Shown piece by piece: positions 48,062 through 58,669 of a stretch of 64,000 bases of DNA. The stretch's first letter is position 1. Every line of letters begins with the position of its first letter. Origin of the DNA: Echinometra lucunter (lineage: Eukaryota > Echinodermata > Echinoidea > Camarodonta > Echinometridae); contig CM057153.1 in NCBI GenBank assembly GCA_029962745.1, forward strand, positions 38,841,667-38,905,666, written 5' to 3'. The position numbers and the translations under genes are program-made. The notes under the pieces were generated by a model. That model saw only the letters and a program-made list of their open reading frames with translations, searched no databases and was not told the origin of the DNA.

Positions 48062-49014
48062 CTTCCTGTCGGATTAACGTCATTTACGAATACTGTTTGA
48101 TAAAGGATATATGCGTTGTTAAACATAGTTCTCCGACTTGCCATTTTAGTTCAGTCATCAAGACATAGTTGATATGATACCTTCTATAATCCGATCCATT
48201 TGAATAAATCACTTCTTTTCTTCATTTTTTCCCATCTAGTGATGCAAAAACATCGGGGAAAGAACCAATGTAAGCCCTCTAATACTTGTGGGTGCACAAG
48301 GTGGTCTCGGTGACTATACAACTCTTAAAATATTGTTAGAGAGTCGGCCAACTTGCTGACAACGTCCTTTGCTTGTCAAATAGAGAAAGTGAAAATTGCG
48401 AAGATGTGAATGTGCATGAACCAAAAGGTTGTCCGAAGATTTCCAGATTTATCGTCAAGTTTGATTGATGATCAGGCCACAGAAACTTCGACGGAAAGGG
48501 AGGCATCTGTAGCAACACTATTAGTTACCCAGAGTATAAAAATATCATCATCTTTTTTCGTTTTAACTTGTTAATGAGAGCGAAAATGACCATGATGAAT
48601 TCGGCTAATTACTAAGAACTGAAAGTGAACAAGAATACGTCAAGTAATCCATGTATTATTGTCATAACTATTGCATGGGAGCTTCCTGATGAGCTTTGAT
48701 ATAAGTTCTATAACTATAAATTATTCTGGTTTTATATACAGCCAATTATTGTCTCAAAGCGCTCTACGTGTATTCATTACGGGAATTATTGCATACAGGC
48801 TTACCATCACACAATTTGTGCACATTCTCCTCTCTTGGGGAGCATAATAAGCCAATGACCATTTTACAGGCACGCACGATGCTGGTCAAATCACAGTAGG
48901 ACTCGGAAGCTGTGCATGCACTAAGAATCGAACCCAAAACTCTTGCATGGCGATTTCAGTAATTAGCCTAAATCATTTGACTGTAATACTTCAACGGGGT
49001 ATTTTTAGGGTGGC
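48062..49014. other. No gene seen; 5' flank of the 732-residue gene
   Basis: AT-rich sequence with no clear exon or element ends. The promoter of the minus-strand gene should lie here, but I could not point to a TATA or initiator with confidence. Confidence 0.4.
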
Positions 49015-49380
49015 AAGATGACCCACAGGTGAGTTATTTACGTTTTAAATGAAAGAATAGGGCTAATGTATGACCCCGTCTTTTCTTCCTCCATACTCTT
49101 TTTCTTCTGTCTTCTTCTTTCTTCTTCTTCTTCTTCTTCTTCTTCTTCTTCTTCTTCTTCTTCTTCTTCTTCTTCTTTTCTTCTTCTTCTTCTTCTTCTT
49201 CTTCTTCTTCTTCTTCTTCTTTCTTCTTCTTCTTCTTCTTCTTCTTTTTCTTCTTTCTTCTTCTTCTTCTTCTTCTTCTTCTTCTTCTTCTTCTTCTTTC
49301 TTCTTCTTCTTCTTTTATCACTTGAAAAATCATATGGGAGGGCCTCCTCCTGCCCCCCGTACCACCCCCCTCCCCCATAC
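49015..49380 (+). repeat. Dispersed repeat carrying an internal (CTT)n tract, copy 2
   Basis: The left flank (cccacaggtgag, ttatttacgttttaaatga, gtatgaccccgtcttttctt) is followed by about 200 bp of CTT units and then 'cacttgaaaaatcatatggg'. The flank matches copies at 1230 and, inverted, 52700. Confidence 0.75.
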
Positions 49381-49618
49381 TAAAACCATTCATCATACTC
49401 AGCTGATACTGCAACGAAGATTATAAACCAATGGTATGAATCTTTCCAATATACCCCGATGTTGCTAGTGTGAATGCATTGTATCCATAATAAATTAGTA
49501 TCGAATCTAAGACTGCATACTGAAGAGGTCAGAGGCTTACAATTATTTCCTGGGTTCGGGACTCCCATCGGTCCTACAAGACTCTCTTCTCTATAAGATT
49601 TCAGTACAAGTACTATTA

Positions 49619-50177
49619 GTGGGGCGGCATAGCCGACCAATTGTGCATTTTGGGTTAATCGAACCAAATTTGGCACAAATGTAGATATATGTAATATAAA
49701 CAATGCCCCCATTGCAACAATTTTTAAAAATGCCCCCCAGGGCCTACAAGGGCAGAATCTGAGATGTTTCCGCATCTAAATCTTGTTATAATGTATTAAT
49801 CTACCTGTATGCCCAATCTGGTGCTTTTTAGATGTAAACTGAGGGTTATTTTCGATTTCTTTTAAATAACCCCTTTTTTTCAAATTGAGCCCCTAAATTA
49901 TGTTTTCAGAAATATTTATGCCCTGAAACATTCGAATATGGATTGATGATGTCATACCTAAAATTAACTGTTTACGGTATATCTTTTACTTTGTATAAAG
50001 AAAAGGTGCCCCTATGTGACCATTTTTTAAAGGCGGCTCCCACGGCCCCCATGGGCAGAATTTTAGATGTCCCCTCCTCTGAATTTGTTTATTTTACATA
50101 TATCTGTATGTGTGCCAAATTTGGTTCCATTAACCCAAAGTGCACAATCGGGTATATTTTGTCATATGCCGCTCCAC
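49619..50177. mobile_element. Foldback/TIR element, GTGGRGCGGCATA ends
   Basis: The left arm gtggggcggcatagccgacc and tttgggttaatcgaaccaaa, atttggcacaaatgtagata is mirrored on the right by tttggttccattaacccaaa, tatctgtatgtgtgcc and catatgccgctccac. Arms are about 150 bp and include GCCCATGGGGGCC-like sequence. There is no coding sequence. Confidence 0.85.
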
Positions 50178-50984
50178 TATATCCTTCTACGTATCTCGAT
50201 GATCGGGAAAGCGAAATCAACACTCTAAATTTCTTGATTTCTTAGACTTGAATCAAAAAAAAATAAAAAGTTTGATCGAAAAATCTTAATCTATATAAAG
50301 AGAAATCAATTCCTTATTGATTATAATTTTTCACTCTAATTTTGGATTTGACCCTGATAACAATCTCTTTGATTAATTTCCAATCTAAGAAATTTAGGAT
50401 GAAGGGTGGATCCAGTACTGCAAGTAACTTTCAGTATCGTGCCGCCATGCTTTTGCTGTTGTTTTTGTTGTTTACAGTTGCTTGTTCTATGTTCTCTTTT
50501 GTTGTTGGTTTCGTCTGGGTTTTTTTTTTTTGTTTTGTTTTGTTTTCTTTTCTTTTGTTTGTTGTTTTTTGTGGGCATGCATTGTCTGCTTTCCTGAGAA
50601 GGAAACTGGGCGAGCATCACAACACACCGTTAACAAAATATTGAAGTACATTTTGCCAATGCAGTTGCAAATAAATACAAAAATATAAAATTCAATACCC
50701 CCCCCCCCAAAAAAAAAAACAAAAAAAAATTGCACGAAACATTCGCAAAGACATGTTCAGCTACCAGAGGCTTTCGTCAAAGGACGTGCCTCAATTAACA
50801 TTGCCGAGACTGTATAATCAAAAAGGGGCTTCAAGTTCAATCCGAAATCCAGTAGAACGGTGGACGGCGGAAAGTAGGAGCATGGAACCTGGAATGACAT
50901 CTCCATCGCGGCAAGGGTATATAACATCTCCATCGCTGCAAGGGTTGGCAGGAGGAAAATAATCACATATTGATTCCTTACCTA
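50178..50984. other. No gene seen; T- and C-rich tracts
   Basis: A T/G-rich patch lies at 50519-50571 and a C-tract followed by A-tract at 50699-50729. A 69-codon plus-strand ORF (50753-50962) has a more protein-like composition but no splice or domain support. Confidence 0.4.
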
Positions 50985-51050
50985 TACAATAAGAAGAAAA
51001 AAAAAAGTTCAATTTTGCACCCTAAATGCAATACTGGCAGCACCTTTTCG
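50985..51050. repeat. Left part of a 'TGCACCCT' repeat split by the foldback element
   Basis: Words such as ttttgcaccctaaatgca lie here, and the same vocabulary (gcaatcttgcaccctac, agggtgcaaaatg) resumes at 54226. The foldback element appears to have inserted into this older repeat. Confidence 0.55.
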
Positions 51051-51054
51051 GGTA

Positions 51055-51535
51055 AATTGCCATTTGGTCTACTGCCATTTCGTCCACTCATCACATGGTC
51101 TAACTTCATTTGGTCTAATATCATTTCGTCCATCAACATTTCGTTTAACAACCATTTACAAGTAGTCCAATAATCATTTCGTCCAATGATCAGTTGGTCT
51201 AAACCATTTCGTCTACAACCAGTTGGTCTAATAACTATTCAGTCTACATCCATTTCGTCCAATTACCACTTAGTCCAATTATCAGTTCGTCCAATATTTC
51301 TTTGGTCCAATACCCATTTCGGCTAATTCCAGTTGGTCTAATATCCACATGGTCTACTTATCAATTCGTCCAATTACCATTTCGTCTCATCATTTCGTCC
51401 ACCAGCCATTTGGTCTAATGATCATTTCGTCTAATAACCACTTGGTCTAATAACCATTTGGTCCAATTGTCAGTTCGTCTAATGACCATTTAGTCTAATA
51501 TCCATTTGGTCCACTATCCATTTGGTCTAATGCTG
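51055..51535. repeat. Left tandem array of the foldback element
   Basis: About 25 units of 18-20 bp alternate catttcgtc/catttggtc cores with short variable spacers (taatgac, caattatc). Units vary by one or two bases, so the array is old or drifting. Confidence 0.92.
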
Positions 51536-51841
51536 CAAACAATAAATGTGCATTATGTTCTTACTACCAGGAGGGGTCCTGATAGTGGTAATGATACTAT
51601 TAAAGAAATATTATGCAAAGAAAATAAATGAATGATAGAATCTATAGATGTATTATTTATAAATTTATAATTTATAATATTAGAACATTGTGAATAAAAA
51701 TAAAATAATAGATTGAATATAAATATTACTACTTATAAGAATGATGAGGATGGTGATAATTATAATAATGACAATAAAAATGATTATAAAAAATAATAAT
51801 AATGTTAACTACTATTCTGCTACTCCTATTCCTACTTCTGC

Positions 51842-51879
51842 TGCTGAAACTACCACCACCACCACCACCACCACCACCA

Positions 51880-51936
<57 letters not shown>

Positions 51937-51937
51937 A
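51842..51937. repeat. (ACC)n(TAC)n microsatellite
   Basis: About ten ACC units run into about 19 TAC units. It abuts the 5' end of the LINE fragment. Confidence 0.95.
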
Positions 51938-51939
51938 AA

Positions 51940-52507
51940 AAACATGTCAATCAATGTATTTCCATCTACGTAGCATTAGTAACATTAAGAAGATCTTGTC
52001 AGATAAAACAGTTGCCACTATCATTCATGCGTTTGTCATTTCACGTCTTGATTATTATAATTCCCTTTTGTATAATGTGTCATCTTCTCAAATAGCTAAG
52101 TTACAAAGAGCACAAAACTCTGCTGCAAGAGTACTGTCTAGGACATGTAGAAGGGACCATATTTCACCAATCTTGAAAGAGTTACATTGGCTGCCAGTCA
52201 GGGATCGTATAGAGTACAAAATTTTGCTCCTTACTTAGAAAGCTTTACATGGTCGTGCTCCTTCATATCTTGTATATCTCATTTCCGAATATGTACCAAT
52301 ATATGTTTACGTTCTTCTAGTAAGAATCTTCTTGTTGCTGGAAGAACAAAGTCATCCTATCCTTTGGTGATCGTGCCTTCACTGCTGCTGCTCCATTTCT
52401 ATGGAACCAGTTACCAGCTGATATCCGTTCAATTGATTCCTTTGATTCCTTTAAGTCAAATCTTAAAACGGTCCTCTTTGCTAAAGCGTACAGTGGAATA
52501 TATTCAA
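51940..52507 (+). pseudogene. CR1/Jockey-type LINE reverse transcriptase C-terminal fragment, decayed
   Basis: The reading frame gives the familiar end of a non-LTR reverse transcriptase: ATIIHAFVISRLDYYNSLLY, LQRAQNSAARVLSRT, HISPILKELHWLPVRDRIEY. A TAG then interrupts where family members read on into K-ALHGRAPSYL. After a frameshift, GDRAFTAAAPFLWNQLP and SFKSNLKTVLF complete the usual ending. The N-terminal endonuclease and most of the RT are missing (5' truncated). It lies inside the foldback element. Confidence 0.9.
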
Positions 52508-52699
52508 CACAAATATGTAGTTTCTTATTCTTTTTACTTTTTTCCTTTTCATTCTTGACTATTCATGCGCCTCGGAATAGTATTACTAGATAGATGGCGC
52601 AATACAAGTGCATTATACTACCAATAACACATTCTTAACGATGCTATTTTAATGTTGCTCTATTCGCTCGCAATTCAATCATCATAGCATTCAGGGGCG

Positions 52700-52935
52700 A
52701 GATTTTTTCAGTGATCAGAGAGAGAGAGAGAGAGAGAGAGAAGATGAGGAGAAGAAGAAGAAGAAGAAGAAGAAGAAGAAGAAGAAGAAGAAGAAGAAGA
52801 AGAAGAAGAAGAAGAAGAAGAAGAAGAAGAGGAGGAGGAGGAGTATTATGGCAGGGTCATGTAACTTCCGGTATTATAATAAATTTATTTGTTAATTTGT
52901 TCATTTAAAACGTAAATAATCTCACCGGTGGGCCG
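52700..52935 (-). repeat. Dispersed repeat with (GAA)n/(CTT)n tract, copy 3, inverted
   Basis: GA and GAA runs (52719-52832) are followed by 'ggcagggtcatg', 'catttaaaacgtaaataa' and 'ctcaccggtgggcc', the inverse of the flank beside the CTT tract at 49015. Confidence 0.75.
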
Positions 52936-53183
52936 GGGGCACAATGCCTCCCTCACTTTTCCAAGGATGAAAATAGCGCCTCTTACCCTTCTTCTCTTGT
53001 TAAGTGATCTTTCACTTCCTATAGGCCTATCGCCCTTTCCCCTTCTAATTCACCTTTCTTATATCAATCCCATAACTACTCCCCTTTTCAACCACAAGTT
53101 CAAGTTAGTGATCCCATTTTTGGTTTCCACGTCTGGTGGAAAACACCTCCATAAGGCAACAGTTACAAATAATCCTAATTTAA

Positions 53184-53671
53184 AGGCATTGGCTAACTTT
53201 GTGAGCAGCTGATTTAAAAAATTCTCACACTAAGATGAAACATGTGTATGAGTGCTTGTATTTATACTCAAAAACCCTGAAACCAACCATAATTTGGAAG
53301 GAAAAGCTGTAAATTAGAGGCAAACCGCGATTTTATTAGCTTTCGTCTCGAGAGACACTGAACTAAGAGGACCGTTTGCACGAATTCAAAAATACCGTTA
53401 CTTGCCTTCCACCGCGTGATACGTCAATACACACAGTGCGGTCCGTTGAGTCATGTGCGCATGCGCACTCCTTACGTTGGGTCTATGCAACCGACCCTCG
53501 TATATTTTTCAAACATTGGTTCACATTTCTAGTATTTAAAAATACTTCCCGTGGATATTATGCTCTGAAACTTTCACACTGGTATTGTTACACTATAATC
53601 CTAATGTTTATCCCATTTTTAAGTAACAAAATGAGATTTTTTTTAAATCATAACAATGTTAGCCAATGCCT
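53184..53671. mobile_element. TTAA-flanked MITE inside the foldback element
   Basis: AGGCATTGGCTAAC at the left end is exactly inverted at the right (GTTAGCCAATGCCT), and both are bordered by TTAA (53180-53183 and 53672-53675). The 488-bp element has no ORF. TTAA duplication points to a piggyBac- or Kolobok-type mobiliser; the AGG start favours Kolobok. Confidence 0.82.
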
Positions 53672-53740
53672 TTAAGTGAAAAACAAAGTGGCACAGAGAG
53701 ATCGAAGGACACAATGGAGGCTGGGTACGTTAGCAGCATA

Positions 53741-54215
53741 TACGGTCGTAGAGGGCTAGTAGACCAATTGGTTATTAGACGAACTGACAATTGGACCAAA
53801 TGGCTATTAAACCAATTAAACCAATTATTAGACCAAATTATTAGACCAAATGATAATTAGACCAAATGCAAATTGGACCAAATGGTCATTAGACCAAATG
53901 GGTGTAGACGAAGTGACAGTAGACCAGCTGCAGTTAGACCAACCGAAATATGGACCAAATGATATTAGACCAAATGGATAGTGGACCAAATTGCATGTAG
54001 ACCAGTTGACTATTGGACGAAATGGTAATTAGACCAATTGATAATGGACGAAGTGGCTATTAGACCAATTGGCAAAGAAAACGAGTAGACCAAATGGCTA
54101 TTAGACCAAATGGTTATAGACTAAATGGCTATTGGACCAACTGGTTATTGGACGAAATGGTGATTGGGCGAGATGATGATTAGACCATGTGGTAATTGGA
54201 CCAAATGGATATAAA
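53741..54215. repeat. Right tandem array of the foldback element
   Basis: Units such as gaccaaatggctatta and attagaccaaatg are the reverse complement of the left array, with the same variable-spacer structure. Confidence 0.92.
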
Positions 54216-54225
54216 CCCCTTTTCG

Positions 54226-54490
54226 CGTGCAATCTTGCACCCTACATGAAAAAGGTGAAGAGATGCACCCTTTGCAGAATTTTTTTGCATTCAAAAGGGT
54301 GCAAATCGCACCTTCCTTAGAGGGTACAACTTGCTTTTAAGGGTGCAAAATGTAGCTCACTGCGCCCTTAAAGGTGCAAAATGCTTTAGGGTGCAAAGTT
54401 GTACCTGTAAAGGAGCTCCCAGTGTTGCTGCATTTGAAGGTTGTAAAGCTGAACCCTTTTTTCTTAGTGTGTATTTTTTATACATTTTCA
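54226..54490. repeat. 'AGGGTGCAAA' repeat (right part, host of the foldback insertion)
   Basis: Inverted and direct copies of tgcaccct and agggtgcaaa recur through about 260 bp. This looks like the body of an older hairpin element whose left end is at 50985. Confidence 0.6.
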
Positions 54491-54498
54491 AATACCCA

Positions 54499-54655
54499 CA
54501 CTCTAAAAACAACGAGGCTTGTCAGAATTGACTATATTACCGGATCAGCTGGGCATTTGGACAATTTTTAGTATTCTAGTCAAAATTGACACGGATTATA
54601 GTGAAAATGACTAGAAATAGTGCAAGTGTCATCTGACTAGAATGTTTTTAGAGTG
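54499..54655. mobile_element. MITE with CACTCTAAAAAC ends
   Basis: CACTCTAAAAAC at the left is exactly inverted at the right (GTTTTTAGAGTG). Internal words attctagtcaaaattgac and aatgactagaa add partial symmetry. No ORF. Confidence 0.82.
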
Positions 54656-54737
54656 CATGATTGCATAAAAATTGAACCTCATAAGATGACGATAACGCAT
54701 TCATCAAGTGATACAACATTATTGTTGACGAGTTACT

Positions 54738-54769
54738 TTGTCCCCCCCCCCCCCCCCCCCCCCCCCCGG
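54738..54769. repeat. Poly-C tract
   Basis: An uninterrupted C run of about 26 bases. Poly-G tracts follow at 54919-54930 and 55066-55080, the latter within the LINE. Confidence 0.95.
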
Positions 54770-56043
54770 TCTGGTTTTCGTAACTCCAGCTATAGCTTAA
54801 AGGCCTACGTTCGTGACACGAATTATAGCTGAAAAGTTCTACGGATATGAAACTGTTTTATCAATTTAGGTGTATTTTTCTTTTTTATCTGTGATGCGGG
54901 GGTACAAAGAGGGCTGTGGGGGGGGGGGGGGCTGTGTCCATTCGCGTAGAAAGGTCCTCATACTAGGTCCCCAACTAGAAATAAGGAATTGGAACAAATC
55001 AATGTTTTGAAAGAGTTGTCTCGGGAAATAAATACGATAACTACAGAAGACAGTTTGATAATAATGGGGGGGGGGGGGGGAGAGTTCAATATGATTCAAT
55101 ATGATCAGAAACTTTGATTTAGATTATTTGGGGAATTGTCATCACGAAAGACATGATAGGTTTAACTTGCAAATGGAAGAATTTATGGATCGACTAAATT
55201 TGATCGATATTTGGAGACAAAGAAATCCATTATGACGTCAATTTTCATATAGACAAAATAAACCATTTAAGCAAAGCCGATTAGATTACTGGATAATATC
55301 GTCTAGTTTAAAACGATTCACTTCAAAATTTGAAATCATTCCATCAGTTGCGCCCGATCACTCAGCTATTAATTTGTTTCTTTTTAACAAAAAGATTGAT
55401 GTTATGAAGAAAAAAGCTTCCTATTGGAAATTTAATAACAGTCTTTGTAACGATAGTTTGTATATCAGTCAAATGAAAGAAAAAATAATTAAATTAAAAC
55501 ACGAGTTACAGTCAGAAATTAAAGATAAGCGGTTACATTGGGACTTTTTGAAAATGAAGATACGCAGTTTTACTCAAAGATATTCTAAGCAGATCGCAAA
55601 GGAAAGAAGGGAAAAAATAAAAGGCCTGGAAAAAGAGGTCCAAGAATTAGAAAGAAAATTAATAAATAGTGTGAGTGACGATTTAGTCAAAAGATTAGAG
55701 TCTAAACGTAAAGAACTCCAAGGTTATTATGAATGTAATGGGCTTAAGGTCTAGAGCTTCTTGGTATGAAAATGGAGAGCCAAACCCTCACTTTTTAGTC
55801 AGTTATTAAAATCAAATAGAAACAAAAGTTTAATTCGAAAGTTACAGGTAACGGGTGGCGAGATAAGTTGTAATGAAAATGAAATTATTAAAGAAATTAA
55901 ACTGTTTTTAGTAAACTTTATGGAAGTGTACGAACGAATACGGTTAGTAGTGAAGAGTTTTTTTTTCCCCACACCCTGCCGAAATTAAGTGCTGACTCTA
56001 AGAAAATGTGTGAAGGAATCATTTTGGAAAGGGAATGTTTAGC

Positions 56044-56967
56044 CCGGGGGGGGGGGGTCACTCTCCACATGGCCTGCTACGCACCCGCGTCCAGAAAAAA
56101 CGTCGAAAAGGTTCCCGTTTCAGGCACTCGGGCGTCGTCGACGTCTTTGGCAAAAAGGGTTGCTTTTCAGCACCATTCGCTGGTAAATCGCCTCTTAGGG
56201 TAGCCTGTTCTCACTCTTCACGCCATTTAGGGTTGCTAATTTGGTTATGCAGATTTCGCCATTTAGGGGTGCAAATTTAATCTACGCCATTTAGGGTTGC
56301 AAAGTCTCTGCAAAGTCTCCATTAGTTGCGGAGACTAATTATATCCGCGACTGCTGAGACGTCTCCGCGATATCTCCGAGACGTCTCTGAGCCATCTCAG
56401 AGACGTTGCGGAGACCAGGAGGAGACCAGAAAGACTAATGAGACGTTGCAGAGACGTCTCCGCGACTCTACCTGACGATGTTTGACCCAATTTAGAAACC
56501 GGTGCTGCGTTTCACGAAACCGTCATAAGTCTAACTTCTTGGACATCCCATTGAAACGCGTGTTGTAGAATTAACACGCGTTTCTATGGGATGTCCATGA
56601 ACTTAGACTTATGACGGTTTCGTGAAACGCAGCCCTGGTGACTGAACGCGTGCTGACATTCCTCCTGGTTCAAGTCAGGTGCATGATCCTGCAAACGCTC
56701 CATTATAATTATTTTGAAACTTGTCGCAGAGACATCTCCGTTGATGAGATAGGGCCTTTAGGTATCAAATTAATCGATTTCAATGTTTACGCCACTTAGG
56801 GTATCAAATTAGGGGATTTCCCTGTTCACGCCACTTAGGGTGGCTTTTCTCATGGGTTACGCCATTTAGGGTTGCAAATTTGGTAAATAGGTTACGCCAT
56901 TTAGGGTGCATTTCTGAGGTTGTCGGACACGGGTGGGTAGCAGGCCATGTGGAGAGTGACCCCCGGG
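56044..56967. mobile_element. 924-bp TIR element inserted in the LINE, 9-bp duplication (Mutator-like)
   Basis: Nine-bp direct repeats ATGTTTAGC flank it (56035-56043 and 56968-56976). Ends are inverted: GTCACTCTCCACATGGCCTG after a G-tract on the left, and CAGGCCATGTGGAGAGTGAC before CCCCGGG on the right. Removing the element with one copy of the repeat restores the LINE frame. The interior carries repeated gccatttagggttgcaaatt and gagacgtctc-rich sequence but no transposase. A 9-bp duplication fits the Mutator superfamily. Confidence 0.93.
56505..56634. mobile_element. Hairpin MITE nested in the Mutator-like element
   Basis: GCTGCGTTTCACGAAACCGT is mirrored by ACGGTTTCGTGAAACGCAGC, and the arms continue almost perfectly through cataagtctaa, ggacatcccat and aacgcgtgtt. 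The 130-bp unit is nearly all stem. Confidence 0.92.
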
Positions 56968-57133
56968 ATGTTTAGCTGTTTTGAATCAAATGAAATTGAA
57001 CGATGGGCTAACCGTTGAATTTTACAATATTTTCTGGCCGGTTATTGGAGATCTGGTAGTTGCAGCTTTAAATGAAGCGTTTCAAGTTGGCGAACTAGCG
57101 GCTTCCCAAAAGCAAGCAATTTATTTTCATAGG

Positions 57134-57321
57134 GTGAATACTACAGCCGAATAAAGCTTTTCGTTATGAAAGACTCCAACATTGTTCGAGAATGAAATTT
57201 TTACTTTGTCATCGGATGAGTCAGCGAAATCTTCCCCAGTGCGCCGCGCTAGTGCACGCGCTGTTCACGATCGTAAACAAAATGCAAACAAAGCAGACGA
57301 TAACCTGAACCTTGTCTATAT
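57134..57321 (+). CDS. Possible coding exon, unrecognised
   Basis: A frame opening at an ATG-like MFENEIFTLSSDESAK reads 46 codons of balanced composition (SSPVRRASARAVHDRKQNAN) and ends at a GTGAGA donor after LVYM. CpG content is higher than in the surroundings. It could be the first exon of a gene or of a transposon; no downstream exon was found and I recognise no domain. Confidence 0.25.
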
Positions 57322-58669
57322 GGTGAGACCCAAAATTATAAACTCATATTTACTGCTTACTATTTACTGCAAGTTTGAACTTGTAGCCTCGGGGAAAACA
57401 TAACCGTAAATAAATAAATCCATTAATTAGGAACACTTGGCCTTCAATATATTATCAAAGAAGAAAATTTTCCTTTTTGTGCAGTGATTATAGAGTGAGT
57501 AAATAAAAATTATATTAGTTGGCTGGCTCGGTCTTAGCTGTAAGACTAATCATCTTTTACTAGGCAATTCGGCCACATTAACAACACGCTCTTCCCCAAA
57601 CGTCTTTGTTTTTTACTATCAGAGAGTAGTAACAGTAAATCATTGAGGAGCATTGTACATAGATCTACTGTTTAGTAGCAGGATGGGCCCAGGGATAGGC
57701 TATATAATAATTATGATGATAAAATGGACCCTTCCAAGTGAACGAATGCTCCTCCCATGGGATGCCTAGGCCTTCCTTCATATATGATTTGTAACCATTC
57801 CTGAAACCTGACAAAAATATAGAACAAAAAATAATACCAAATATGAACAGATTGAGAAACTATGCTTGCGCTTTTTTTTGAATGGCCAGAATAAATTCCC
57901 TTTTGAATAATTAATTTACATAATGTTTTCTAAACAAAGTAATCATAATTAGTTTCATTTCATTTTCCAAACTGAGTGCATGGGTCTCTAAATATTCCCT
58001 GTACGTTGTTAGCTAGGCTAGCTGTAATAGTCATAGACGTATCACCAGTGCGGCGGAATTGTTGGGAGGACGAGTTGGCTTCGATACATCTACTTGCATA
58101 AATAAGGCTGAAGCTCACGAGAGTCGGATCTGGGTCTTTGTACTGACGTTGTTTTCACTTTTCTAGGGTTAGGAGCTACAACTTTTACCAGCAGCCGGAG
58201 AGCAAGTCCTACTGTTTGCAGCGCAGGTAATGGGTTTGCTAAATACGTGATATTTCTTTGCTACACAGTCATGAGAATCAGCGCAGCTATGACACTGACT
58301 GCTAATCTAGATCACATTACCGTTGGCCTTGCCTGTAGGCCTGCGGCAGCCCGTGACACCGTCCCCGGAGGGGCCCAGGGCTATCCTTGCCTTGTTACCC
58401 GTCGGAGCTCGGCCAGCACTCGAGACAGTGCAGCTGCAGTGGGCATGCCCCCTTAGTCTTATGTAGCCTATGTATAAGCTTCTGAATCTGATCTGAATGA
58501 TTGGGCCAACAAAAGGCCAACCCGGAGAATAGGGGACCGGAACGTGCGCGCACATGCCATTTGTACTGTGCAGAGATCACTCATCGGCATCAACAGCCGA
58601 AAGTCAAGTTGGTGTGTGACATTGACAAGTCCATGATCAAGTTCAAAATGACTTTAAAATATGTTTTAA
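57322..58669. other. No gene seen; GC-rich patch and candidate leader exon
   Basis: A GC-rich, CpG-containing patch lies at about 58310-58460. A stretch ending 'ttgcagcgcag' before GTAATG (about 58142-58227) could be a non-coding exon, conceivably of gclc, but nothing proves it. Confidence 0.3.

Larger units (their letters stand above)
51051..54217. mobile_element. 3.2-kb foldback element resembling sea urchin TU elements
   Basis: Perfect 8-bp direct repeats CCTTTTCG flank the segment (51043-51050 and 54218-54225). The ends are inverted: GGTAAATTGCCATTTGGTC on the left against GGTTTATATCCATTTGGTC read inward from the right. Each end is a ~480-bp array of ~18-20-bp units (catttggtctaataac); the right array is the reverse complement (gttattagaccaaatg). 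The core (51545-53740) holds a TAC microsatellite, a LINE fragment, a CTT-type repeat and a TTAA element, probably all passengers. No transposase is visible. Long inverted ends built from short tandem units characterise foldback elements, including sea urchin TU elements. Confidence 0.88.
54945..57121 (+). pseudogene. L1-like LINE ORF2 fragment, interrupted by a TIR element
   Basis: Endonuclease-end motifs are legible: MEEFMDRLNLIDIWRQRNP, FSYRQN...SRLDYWIISSSL and IIPSVAPDHSAI, with a stop codon and a poly-G-disrupted start. A Lys/Glu-rich linker ORF follows (55374-55754), then CEGIILERECL. The frame is broken by the insertion at 56044-56967 and resumes as the reverse-transcriptase entry (DGLTVEFYNIFWPVIGDLVV, LNEAFQVGELAASQKQA). 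The fragment stops abruptly near 57121, before the catalytic core. Several internal stops make it non-functional. Confidence 0.88.

Noticed and set aside
50753..50962. 69-codon ORF with protein-like composition
   Set aside because: Contains an internal short duplication (catctccatcg) and has no splice or domain support.
51055..51535. CRISPR-like array of short repeats with spacers
   Set aside because: Units of ~18-20 bp with very short variable gaps, mirrored at 53741-54215 and bounded by TIRs and a target duplication, in a eukaryotic genome: it is a foldback element terminus.
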